Of a DNA stretch of 64,000 nt, positions 22,461 to 34,479 are shown one piece after another. Numbering within the stretch: position 1 is the first letter of the stretch; every line of letters starts with the position of its first letter. The translations under genes were made by a program, and so were the position numbers. The DNA comes from Hyaloperonospora brassicae (lineage: Eukaryota; Oomycota; Peronosporomycetes; Peronosporales; Peronosporaceae), in the NCBI GenBank assembly GCA_947650285.1, contig CANTFL010000335.1:1-64000 (forward strand), read 5' to 3'. The notes under the pieces were generated by a model. It did not search any database. It was not told where the DNA came from and was given only the letters and a program-made list of their open reading frames with translations.

Positions 22461-25400
22461 CACACGTTATGTGTTATTACCCAAACGACTTATGGAATGA
22501 CATTACATATTACTGTTGTCAGAAGTATACTACTGCTGAACTTATTATGATTTATAAATGCAAGTCGAAACATGACCGTAATACGATGTCACCGTTGCTT
22601 TATATAACATGGTATTTCACTTATGCACTACGCGAGGGTTCGGATTTCTAGTGCAATAAGAGTATGGGTCACAACATCCCTCAAAATACGGTCCAGCACT
22701 TCTTACTCATTGGAGTCAGTATGTTCGTATCCGGGCGCGTTATGCGCTTAGCTTCTTTAGCTTTCTGTTCTATAACAATGGTATTAATAATCGAATTGTA
22801 AAACAAATGGCAATCATGACTATTTTTCAACTGTATTTTTTACCGATGTATCAATTTCGTCTTTAATTGTTCCGGGTTCAGCTTCTTCAATATGGGTCCC
22901 GTCGGAACCGGCACCGTTTGCGTCGACACGTGATCTGCTAACAGCCGTGATTATAAATAGTTTAAAAAACTTAAAAACGACCAAACTAAAATTAGGAAGA
23001 TCAATCAGGTGATCAATACAGTAAAGCTATCATACCTTCTTGGGGTTTCTTAGAAAACATTGTGATTCCATTTTATAAAATGCAAATCGCTAGGTAAAAG
23101 GTAAGCTTAAATTTCTTGAAGAAAAACATAAGTATGTATACGAACCTAAAGAACGTTACAGTTTTAAATATATTGTCACTAAGATCGGGATTGGCGATCA
23201 CGAAAATTCCGTCGCAGCATATAGCAAGCCATTTACTGGCAGTTGGATTTGCAGCACAGACAAGGAGATAAGAACCAGCTCATAAAAATCTAACAACAAT
23301 CCGGTATAGAAAATAGTACAACGAGCGCTGATCTGGCAGATACGTGGTCCCGAGATCAAGAGTAAAGTAGCGACGACAAAATTATAGTGAATATACCATC
23401 TTATGTGGCTATTACAAGACGTGAGATTACGGACGAGGTCATTTAAAGCGCAGGTGCTTCTCGAAGGCCGTTTCGATCGGGTGATCCTCGTTAGTTGATA
23501 TTTGTTTAAAAGCTTCGTCGCGCTCACGTATATTGACATTTTTTTACCGTGCGCCTTCAATTAATGAAACCCCGATGAAAATGGACCGGTTTTGTGATAC
23601 TAGGTTGCAGTATGATTCAGCTGAGTCTGATGGTGATGAAGCTGACCCCCTAGATATTAAGTATTTGTAGTTGAGATGTTCTAGCGAGGCGTCTGCGTTA
23701 CTGCCAAAGTCATTAGTTGTTAGCTATATGTCAAACGAATCGACCTGCAGCAAATTTCCATACTTTTGGTCATTCTTTCTAAGGGATATACACTTTGAGC
23801 GATGTTTACACATTGTTTTTTTTTTAGCAAAACCAACATCGTCAACGGCCAAATACACAGCAGATCGGCCGACTACCACCTCACTAAATTGTAGTTGAGG
23901 TATACGTGCGAGCCAAAAAGTAGATCCAGCCGATCCATTCCACTATCTTGACACCGAATATTAGCTGGAAGATCATGACATACTCGATTCGCGGAGAACT
24001 TAGATGGTCGATACAGAGATTGTAACAGAAGAATATATGTTTCATGCATCGAACTATACGTCAGCGGTCGTAGACTTACAAAAATTTAAAGAAATGACTA
24101 TGATGATGAATATACTGGAAATATGGATGTTCAAAGTTAAACGGTGGAGAAGCGCGGACACAAATTAATGATGGAAAGTTTGGATCGTGTGAGCCGCGTT
24201 AAGTGCGAAATCAATTTGTTTGGTGGAGCGCGCTCGTTTATGGGCCCGTTGGCACAAGGAATGGGATCGACTGACTAAGTAAAGGAATATATTGTTTAGG
24301 TTATGCGGATTGATCTACTTAAACGGCAAGAAGGAGTATATTCACAGATCGACGAATGTCTGATCACGATTCGCGGTCAAAAACTCGGACCACACAAGAG
24401 TGGAGCAGTATATTGATTACGTCGTCGATAACGAGCAATGGATGATGGGTGAATATGGAAGCCCGCTGGTAGTGCGGATCATCAAGGTCATCAAGCATGA
24501 GAAGTATCAGAATTGAGAGCGACCCGACCATGGATTCCCGATCAAAGACGCAACAGATTGACCACGATCTATCCTGGGTGTGTACTACCTAATTGTGTGA
24601 GCACATAATTAGTGAGGACCACATACCGCAATATACTACCCGAGCGATCCGCCACACGAGCGATCCGCCACACGAGCTTTTCACTACAAAGCGGTCTGTT
24701 ACCCGAGTATCGGCTGTGGACCACATGTGTAAGAAGTGAATTACATTGACAGGCGATGCGCAAAAGTGACCGAGAAATACGATAGGCATAGTCATAGCTT
24801 TTGGGAACTGATTGGTGGACATTTTACAGAATTAAATTTGCAGCGAAAGACACGTGTCGACTTCTACTAGGCAGGTTCTTTGGCCTCCCATCGAATACAG
24901 AGTCACCCGCGTCTTTAAAACTTCGCCCTTGAGGTTTTTGACCAGGCGTAACATCATCTCTCTCCCCGCACAACTGCGATTGGACGCGGTGTACCTTAAG
25001 GTTCGGATTCAAGATCGCGATACGGTATGAGTGGTCAGAAGGCACGCGCCTCATACATCACATTTAGAAAAAGGTGAATATTGGAGAGAGCCCAAGTTTA
25101 CACGCGATCGAGTGTAGCATTTCCACACGATCCGCCCATAAGTTTGACCGATGAAATATTTCCACCCGATTCATTCCTATCCGCAAAATGGTCAGGTTCA
25201 GCCCAGCTCAAGTTCACCAAGAAGAGCGCAACCGACCCCACCGACGTGTTCACAAGGTGAGCAAGAAAATACAGAGCACGGAGTCGGAGTACCCCCTCCA
25301 TTAGTCGGTCGTCAGGGCGCCAGAGGAGAGTAGGGATCGTTTTGCGAAACATTCGAGCACCACTCCACCTTTGATCAGCGTTTCTGCGTGACCAAGCCCC

Positions 25401-27745
25401 ATACCCGGAAAATTATCCGGTCTCTGATGACCTAAATACAGGCTTGAATCTCATCTAGTAGTCTGAGCTAGTTCATATAATCGCAAAACGTAAAATGATG
25501 TACTGAAGAGCTTTCTTTTCAGGACAAAGATTGAAATATTTTGCTGTCAAGCAATTTCATCACGCGCGAAGCGCGCGAATAAAAGATTATTATGGGGACT
25601 ATTATGAATAAATTCGGCTGGTATGGGAAAATATTTACGTCAGATATTGAATGGCTACTTATCGCCGCGAGCATGTACAAGATATCATTGAGACACTAAT
25701 TACTTGTTAGCTGGCGAAGCATGTGACAATGCAGAGATAAGAAGTGCAAAATTAATGGAAGAATTTTAACATAGGCAAAAACGCCCGCAAAGCTGAAAAG
25801 GCTAAATCTAACTGAGTGCAGGGAAATTATATTTACTATATTACCTGCCATACAAAATATCGATGCAAAAAAAGGTTCTCACCCTTTGTACAGTCCAATA
25901 GGGGAAATGACAGTTCGTAAAAAGGCTTATTTTAGCACTGCAGACTCAGCCGATGAACAACGACGTGATTGCATCTTTAAGACAGCCTAGTCAGTAGTTT
26001 TTTCGGCATTTAAATATTCGACCAAGGCAAGCGTGGGTGGTGGCGAACATGATCATTATAGTGCGGCGAGGCAAAATTCGTGCACTCAGTGTTCATCGAA
26101 AAGACATAATGGTAATGGATCCTCGAAACGATTACAGTTTTAGAAGTGAGTACGACATAATTAACCCTCAGAACGGTTTCCACGGATATGCGGCTTGTAG
26201 GATAGTGTAAGAAGAAGGATAGTGACAAGTCGAGAAAGTATAAACATTATACTACAGCACGCGATTGGCTGACCAAAAACCTCGATGGCGTCCATCTGAC
26301 ATCATAAATATATGGATATGTATACGGCTGGGATTAAATTTAATACGTTGCAAAGCTCAAGGCTATTTATATATGCTTTCATTAAGAAGGGAAAGGTGGA
26401 TTACAGTGTTTAGTACCAGACTGGATGGATTTAGTACATATGATATGGTCAACCTTTGTTTGTCCCTTAATTTTGAGTATGCGGCGACCAGATCTATTTT
26501 ATCAATCACATACTAATATTAAATTCGAGTTGTCTCTATGGTCAATCTTAAGGTATTATGATTTTCACATTTTAATTAAGTGTTTTTGACAAGTCGAAGC
26601 GTTTATTTCAATCAACAATAAGAATCCACTCCATCTTTTGACTCAAGAGATGACGTCTTCGTCTTTGAAACCAATTTAATCCTTTAGTCAGTCTCTCTAA
26701 TAGGTGAGATTCACAAAGTATAATGCGTGGTTTTGTAAAACACATTAATTCCAGAATATGCATGTAAGTGAAGATCAAGTTTAAATTATCTTTCTTTTTT
26801 TATTTTAAAATTTGAAATGGCGAAATCATTTGTACAAAAAACGAATCCGTTCATTGACGTTATTCCAGTAGCAGTAATACTCCGAGACCTGGATGATGAA
26901 ATGTGTATTTGCTAGAAACAGTCCAATTTTAGATAATAGGTTGCCGACCATAGGAGGGGCGAAGATACAACGGATTGCTACGTAGAATGTTCCTAGCGAT
27001 ATCGGTGGAATATCCCGTCAAAGTCAATGTTGGTCGGCTTTACTACTGTCGAAGCTGGCGATACCAAGATATCATAATGGTTGATCGGAATTCTCAATGT
27101 TGCTGATGTGTTCTCGGTTCTTCGCTGTCGCCCTAACGAACAATTATTAGAGAAGCTTCCTTTTTTGCGTGAACTCTCATCACCCTGTGTACCCGTCGGT
27201 AAGGCAGACTTCACTACTCTCGGTGGACTTGCGTTGATAAATTAACCTGACCGTGTTTGGGACGGGGGTGATGGCGTGGAAATCTTCACACGATCACGGG
27301 TTGCTTGTAGAATCTCGGTATGAGATACATATATTGCAACGATATTGGCTTTGTCAATATATATATCTTACAATACTTGACCGTCTAACCACTTGAGCCG
27401 TCTCGTGATCTGGAGCACCCGTGTTATCTTGCTGCGCTCTACAGAAGTTGTGTTGATGTTTAAGATAATACTAAGACGCACCTGGAAAAAAGTTTTAGGC
27501 GCAACACTTTAGTGGACGATAGGCGTAACACTTGATGTCGTCGGGAGGATAAAGATCCAGCCCGGAAGATTCCACTCATGTCTTTTAATGTAAATTTAAC
27601 TCTTTTTAGATCTCCAATCATCTCATGAAACCTACGATCTAGCGTAACGATGCAAAAGCACTCGCCACGCGTCATCAAATGAATCACCATGTCCCTTGTA
27701 CGTTGTAGGCTCCTTGATTTGTCCTTAATCTCTATATCAGAGCAG
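22461..27745. other. Gene-free AT-rich region with old coding-like patches
   Basis: 5.3 kb without an intact gene. 23580-24520 reads in places like protein on the plus strand (near 24175-24260: LMESLDRVSRVKCEINLFGG), and 24820-25340 is GC-richer with a 76-codon minus frame, but no family is recognised. A 16-bp tandem duplication GAGCGATCCGCCACAC occurs near 24640-24680. Confidence 0.3.
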
Positions 27746-28076
27746 GATCTGATCTTAGATCGAATCCACTCTCGGATCGGATGCCCTCTTCGATCGGATC
27801 CCTTTTCGAAGAGGTTGCCCGATCCGATAGTTTGTTGAATGCCCTTTTGATCCGATTCCCGTTATGATCGGATCCACTCTTCTTTCGGATCCCTCTTCGA
27901 TTAGATTCTCTCTTCTATCGAATCTTCTCATACATCGGATCCCTCTTTGATTGAATCTCCTTCCAGATCAGAACCCATATTGGATCGTAACACTTCTTAG
28001 ATCACATCTCGCTTCGATCTAATCTCTTCCCAGATCGAATCCCTCTCGGATCTTATGTACTTCTGGATAGAATCCG
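27746..28076. repeat. Degenerate 16-17-bp GATC-rich minisatellite
   Basis: About 20 imperfect tandem units of consensus GATCGGATCCCTCTTCN. The GATC/GGATC core recurs every 16-17 bases with a pyrimidine-rich tail. Units near 27780-27900 are best conserved, and outer units drift (for example GATCGTAACACTTCTTA). No ORF spans the block. Confidence 0.7.
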
Positions 28077-29399
28077 ACGTTTGTGATCTACCCGTTTAAC
28101 CTTCGTACCTATACCGGTCTCCAGTGTTTCCCGTTTTCAGCACATTCCTCACACAATACTTTGATCTACGTCTTTAACCTAACGGTTAGTTACGGCGGCT
28201 GTGATTAATACCAGGAGGCTGACTTAAATACACTTTACGTATCTAAGTGATCAAGAATATCTTATCTTGGAGAGGAAGACTTTCAGAAAATTTATGAAAG
28301 CGAATATAGTTTTTGAGATTGCTCGCGTTTAAGGCAACCCTTTGGATATAGGGAAGAATGTATGCCTGATACAGAAAGTCATTCAATTGATCTCCCGTCA
28401 TGGCCGACGGTTGGCGCTTGTCGAAACGTCAGGCGAAGATTGTGGTAAAAATGGTTGAGAAAGAAGAAACGGAGCTAAAATGAAGGTGTCGTTGTACAGA
28501 AATAATAGAAAACTAATTAACCTCTATAAAGACAACTAGGACAGCTGACGGTGGTGTTTAACATGGTCAGGAAACCTAGTACGTTGTAAATGGTGGAAAA
28601 AATGACAGAAGTCGACGCGTGATTACCTCGATACATAACGTAAACCGATGATAGATAACTAAAGTGACCGTCAATGTGGTCAAAGGCAGTTATTATACCG
28701 GAAACGAATAAAAAACTACGTTAACAAATTTTCAGTGCATAGTCATTCATATAATCGATGTGGCTTTACAAAAGGACCTTCATTTCAATTAACAGCAGCC
28801 TCAGACGTAAGAAGGCACTAAACACAAATTAAATAAGTTGACTAAATGCCGAACTAGTAGAGGATAAAGTCTTGGTACTTATAGAAGCACTCGTATTTTT
28901 GACGTATAGTGACGTAGAAGCTAATCGAGCCCAAAACATGCCATTCATTTTCTAGACATTTTGAAATTCAAAAAAATCTGATTTTTATCACCCGGCCTAC
29001 TAACAAGTTAACGTGTTATACATTGAGAGCTTGCGAAGAAGAACTTTATAGTTATCATAACAATACAAGATTTGGTTGTAGTGCACAGAAGATGGTGGAC
29101 ACAATATCGATGCCTCGGTCGAAGTAGATATGAATTTCGTTGAGAGGAAGATAGACGACATACATGTGATCAATTGGTCAGTGCCTGACTAAAGAGAAAA
29201 AAACGTGATTTTAGATAAATTGAATGAAACAACAGCTGCTAATTGCCGATTAAAACGCCCTATGATCTGCTGCAAGAGGCGTAATCTGCGGGACAGACGT
29301 CAAAGAACCATCCATTTCGAATGAATAGTAAATTCGCTCGCTTCAAAGCGTTGGGAGAAGTCTACAAAACTGATCAACCGATGTTTTACCTAGAAATAT
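28077..29399. other. Non-coding, possibly the 5' part of a gypsy relic
   Basis: No block could be assigned. Lies directly upstream of the RT fragment at 29400 and has many stops in all frames. Confidence 0.3.
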
Positions 29400-29720
29400 T
29401 TGCTTTTTATCATGACAATGGGAGTCGCCAATTGTAGTGATTGTGAAAAATATGGAGTGAATGTAGGATTATGCATCGAATACCGACAAGTTAATCATCA
29501 AACAAAACTGGTGGTTTATTCCATGCCTCGAATCCACGAATTATTGCAAGCTTTGGACAAGGCAATGTGGGATCGCTCGCTGGAAAATAGTAGCTATTCT
29601 AAATGGTCGATTTGGCCGAAATAGCGCGGACAATCTCTGCATTTATTACAACAGCTGTAGTATAGGAATGGCTGCGCAAACCGTTCGGGCCTTCAATCCT
29701 GTCGCAAATATTATAATGTA
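29400..29720 (+). pseudogene. Ty3/gypsy reverse transcriptase relic (second family)
   Basis: The frame from about 29450 gives VGLCIEYRQVNHQTKLVVY then SMPRIHELLQALDKAMW, the fingers part of a gypsy RT (pattern LCIDYR..N..T....YP.P.I..L...L). After a frameshift, 29615-29715 gives RTISAFITTAVV, a stop, and EWLRKPFG, the block before the YxDD motif. The catalytic block itself is not recovered. Sequence differs from the large elements at 46-63 kb, so it is another family. Confidence 0.65.
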
Positions 29721-31874
29721 CTCGAATGGTGCACCACTTGAATATCTTCAATCGATGATCGGAATCACTTAACTGATCATGCTATGTCTCGACCAGCGAT
29801 TAGATTATAAAATAGGAATAGAATCAACAGCAAAATACTTCTGATTTAGACGGAGACCCTACAATGATGACATTCTGACCCCGTCATCATCCTGAGCGTT
29901 TATATATGACAAGGTGGACAGGTTGTTACGAGTGCGAGATTAGTAAAATATATCGATTAGCCTACGTAAGAGGTCTTAAATACGAAGCCAGGAAAATGAC
30001 ATCGGGCATAAGTATCAGTAAGCGGATCGGAAGCCGGTGAAAATTTTTGGAACTATTCGTGCATACCTCCTCATATTAAACGTTAAGATCAGTGCGTTTT
30101 GTTAGCTAACAATAAAGGTGCAGTTGGCTCATTAAAGGTTTTGACATTTACGCCTCAGTATTGTACGAGTTAACGTTATCTAGTTTTACGAGATTAGCCG
30201 TTTCAAATTATGATAAATTGGCTATCGCATGTCTTAATAGTAGACCACAACTCTTTACTAGCGTCCAGACGACCGAATAACAATAATTTCCGGGGATTTG
30301 GTGTTGTCATTTTCGCTTACTTTGTGAACCGTCCAATAGGACGGATTACTCTTTTCCAAACGTAATCGACTTTATGTAAAACTGCACGGTATTTAAGATT
30401 AGGGCAATTGCGTGATAAATTTCACATTATTGTGTATATTGTGGGGTTGGTCTCGACATGAGTTGCCCTGATCGTCTTCATTTCCTCCTTGATTACCGTG
30501 ATGCTTGATCTCCTTGCTTTCTGATAACTAAAGACGTCTTGCAATCAAAGATTCATTTTCATAACTTGCTTTCTGCGTCCAATCGCAGCTGGGATTTTGC
30601 TTTGAGGGTCCTTGGTTCCTGGTAATTCAATCCATAGATATCATTTAGTGTAGAAATGCAACGTTTCCTGACATCGGGTGGCTAGTTACATAACCTATGA
30701 AGTAAAAGACATATTTAAATTGAAAGTAATCGAATATTTGTTCTATGGTAACTAATGAAACATAAAGAACCAACATACAAAGCAGGCCAATCTGTAACAC
30801 CGGAATCAATACCTTTGCGTCTTCCTCTTTCAAACAACCGTCCTCTTGTACCTATGTGGCCCACACCGGGTACGATCACTCTTGAAAATTGGCGTGACCC
30901 ACATATAATTTATACGCAAATTGGTCCAGGAACGAGATCTCGTGTGTAAACGCACTCTCTTCTAAACTTTCATGTAAATTACGTAGTTTACAATGTGTAA
31001 ACAAAAATTTTCATTCTTTTAAGCTACGACTTTGAGAAATGTTACAAATAAGTACACGATACTGAGACACTTGTCCCAGCTTATATCCTCTAATCATCTT
31101 CACTTAACCCAGATCGTATTAACCAACTAGAGACGCTATCTGACACTGGCGACCGTGTACTCCAAGTTCAAATCAATTTTGAAATTTTTTGTCCTTGCAT
31201 GGCTAACTGTGATGATCAATATCTATGGGTTTATTTTTGTATTAGCTATGCAACAATACTGTAAAAGCAATTGACCATACGATATGCGCGCGCTATATTA
31301 TGCTTTCCTCTTGAGATACGCACATCAATGGTCGGAATTATGTGAGCGAAAATTACCCGCTCCATATGTCCCGCTGCAACAAGATTTGAAACCGAAAATT
31401 AGTACATATTCACGAAAATGTGATGGTTGCATTATCAACTCAATAGGTCGAGCGCGGTTGGAGCTCGATATAATGTTGAATGCTTTTTCCTTACGGCATA
31501 TCGCGTTGGGCTATATCTGAAAAGCTAGTGTTTTCGACCTAAGCTAACACTTATACTAAAAATGTGTGATCAGGGGCTCTTCTGCATGAGCTGTGTATTG
31601 CTACTATAAAGTCTACTCATTGAGACAAGTTCTGCTCATAGATGCGCTGACATAAATCATTCGCTTCAAATAAAAATTTGCTACAGTTTAAGTGCGTAAT
31701 ATGTATTCTCTTGACTCTTGGCATATATCGCAAGAAATGTATTGGTTCAATCGTAGGTATTGATGTTGTCCCTGTAGTTAACATCGAATACAAATTTTAA
31801 ACAAGTAGTTGGTTGGTTTGGTGAGGTATTTTCGAGAACGCGAACGACCCACTATATCCGGTATATTCCAACCA
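29721..31874. other. Non-coding, AT-rich
   Basis: The first 700 bp may hold further decayed pol sequence. At 31284-31520 a 78-codon frame contains ERKLPAPYVPLQQDLKP, discussed under findings. No intact gene. Confidence 0.3.
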
Positions 31875-32040
31875 TGGTTTTTGAGAGGTAGTGGCAGGTT
31901 AATCCGCTACTGTGGGATTCGTACTGCGCTTGTCACCCTCAGGAATAATAGTACACAGTGACGGGATTTGACCGGCAGTCACCATCTTAAAGATTAGCCT
32001 ACTGCCACTACCCCAGGAAATTAACTCTTGCCGCGGTGTT
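31875..32040 (-). repeat. tRNA-derived SINE-like repeat
   Basis: On the minus strand an A-box-like TGGCAGTAGG (32007 to 31998) is followed about 35 bases later by a B-box-like GGTCAAATCCC (31973 to 31963), the internal RNA polymerase III promoter layout of a tRNA or SINE. Cloverleaf stems are not well preserved, so a functional tRNA is unlikely. Ends and target duplication were not determined. Confidence 0.45.
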
Positions 32041-34479
32041 GGAAAACCCCCTCCCCGTGACTCGGCAGACCGGCATAATGAGTATTTTGGGTGATCATAT
32101 CGCAGTTGTTAAACCCTAATGCACCACAGCATCATCCTCAATATTTTCTATTTTAATTCGATATGTATTATGGATTTTCATTTACTTAATAGTTCGGTAT
32201 CGTCTTTTTCAATAGACATCACTAGCATCCACATGAGGGTAATATTAGCCTTTACATAATTAAGCCTATAATCTTATAGCTGGAGTTAATCAAAGTATTT
32301 GACGCCGTTCTATCTGAAACAGAGGAAAAAAACTATATGCTTGAGGGCCCAAAATTTATATTCATTGTGATAACTTCTTCAAACCGGTATATTTACAAAA
32401 ATAATGTGTAATAAAGATTTTTTTGCTTAAAAAGTTGCAAATAATAGACTTGTAGTCAAGTCATTGCGGTACCATGGCCTCCCGTCTATAGTTTTTATTG
32501 GAAGACCAAGGGTTGTTACGACATTTTTTACGGGACACCTGCTTTTGCGCAATATGTAAATATGCGCACTGCTCTCTCTTTTGACACGATTTGCTTTATG
32601 CAATCATAAACTTCGTGGAAAACGCGATTTCTTATGTTCACGTAGGAAATTTCCAGAGGCGTCCAAATTTGTATAGCTGTAGTTTTAGGAAGAGTTAAAC
32701 ATTTGAGACGACAATAGTCTCATTAAAGCTTAACTGTTTATGACCCTTAGTACTAAGGTTCGTTCCAAAATGTCCCGAAACATTAAAAAACAGTTTGTTG
32801 AAAGTTTAATCGCACTTCTATGTGTGTAAATGTAATGAGTACAAAAGTCGACGGATCAAGTTGGTCGTTCTGCCACTCGAAGGGAGGCATATATGCTGAG
32901 CTTATGCGTGCACATTTCGCCTAAAATGACTAAATTGACCAGTATGTCTGAGCTTTGATATTAGTTTGAGTAGTCTGAAAGGTGTGTCTGAGATAGTAGC
33001 AAAACTTCTAGACATTAACGCATTTTTTGTATTGAAGCCTGAGCTTTTATGGCCTTAAACCATGGCATGTTTAGATACTGGTGACTGTGCGAATTTAACT
33101 TGCACCCATTCATTCAGATCAAACGTCCTTATATGGCTTCAGCAACCCTTAGGTTTCCTTTTGTTCGAAATGATTCTCTGACTTCGGTGCACTTATAGCT
33201 GTATCGATTAAAATAGGTCTTTGTGCGTGCGTCGAGCCGAAATGTAGCCTGATGTCTCTTTTCTCTTGACAGTTCGAGCAATGTTGCACCCTATTTACAT
33301 CATTTAAAATTGTTTAGTATGTTTAGTAAAGCATTATTTATGTCTCCTGTGCCACGTCAACTTGAAGCCGAATATCCTCAGTTACCTCGGCATGGTGAAG
33401 GTCTTACGTCATGGCACCGACTGCGGCTACGCCGTATTTGTGTTATTTAGCTTGAAGGAAGGAAAATCGATATCACAAAATTGATAAAATTCTTTAATCG
33501 TGGCGCGAAAGAATTGCTCTTCATTATTAAACATGTTTAGGTCGTAAGGAATGTCTGTATTCGTTAAAGGGTCACACAGTGCAGGAAATATTATATGTTG
33601 ATTATGTCTTGTGATGATACTTTTAAAACAAGCATATTTGACACTGTTCATTGTTATGTAATATGGACAAGTATACGACCCCATAAATGATATCGATCTT
33701 ATTTTGGACAGTACATCAGTGACTTAAATAGAATTATCAGGATACTTCGATGTAAAAATAAAATAAAAGAAGCTGAAATCAAATTAAGTAGAACGGATCA
33801 TTTACGTCGATCTTCGCCCTCACTAACCAATAAAAGTATACCTCTTTATATTTTATTTTCTTTTGTAGACGACGTGTATTATCTCATACTTTGATCGCGT
33901 CGCAGCAACCGTTTTCATCAGTCGACAATTTGCTGATGGTAGCGCTAGTGCTTGTTTTTTTCAATGAAAATTGAACGAAGGAATGTATTGACGTGTCTAC
34001 TATTACCATTGACATAAAGTGTTTCTCTCTTATACTCTTTCGTCTTCCCATGTACATGGCATCATCATCAGCTACTACAACTATATAGGTGGTTAACATC
34101 TACCTGGCGTGATCATTATCACGAGAAGTTTTGGAAACAGCAATGGTACATCTGCAAAACTCCTCCTGAACGTGATGAACTTATTATATTGTTACTTGCG
34201 GTTTACCACTTAAACTTGACACCTTGGCTCCTCCAATGTCTAAAGCGGTGAGAGAATTGGTCAGGATATCTGGAAGACGGCAAACCATTTCGCACCAACG
34301 CGTTTTTCGCGAGATACATCCTCAATCAAATCATACTGATGGACAATAGGTTTGAGCAGCTAATATCATTTTGTTTTCATCGTTCGTATCACGCTTTGGT
34401 TGCAAACTATGATACTTGGCACAATCTCGATGCTGAGCAGATCTTATGAATTTGTCTGATCCATCCACATAACGATAAA
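32041..34479. other. AT-rich region, no supported gene
   Basis: An 85-codon minus-strand frame at 33427-33684 reads smoothly but has no recognised motif or partner. Otherwise nothing identifiable. Confidence 0.3.

Noticed and set aside
23198..23560. 120-codon minus-strand frame
   Set aside because: Reads smoothly but no motif, no promoter element seen, and it lies in decayed AT-rich DNA.
27746..28076. CRISPR array
   Set aside because: No constant repeat with unique spacers; it is a simple degenerate tandem repeat in a eukaryotic genome.
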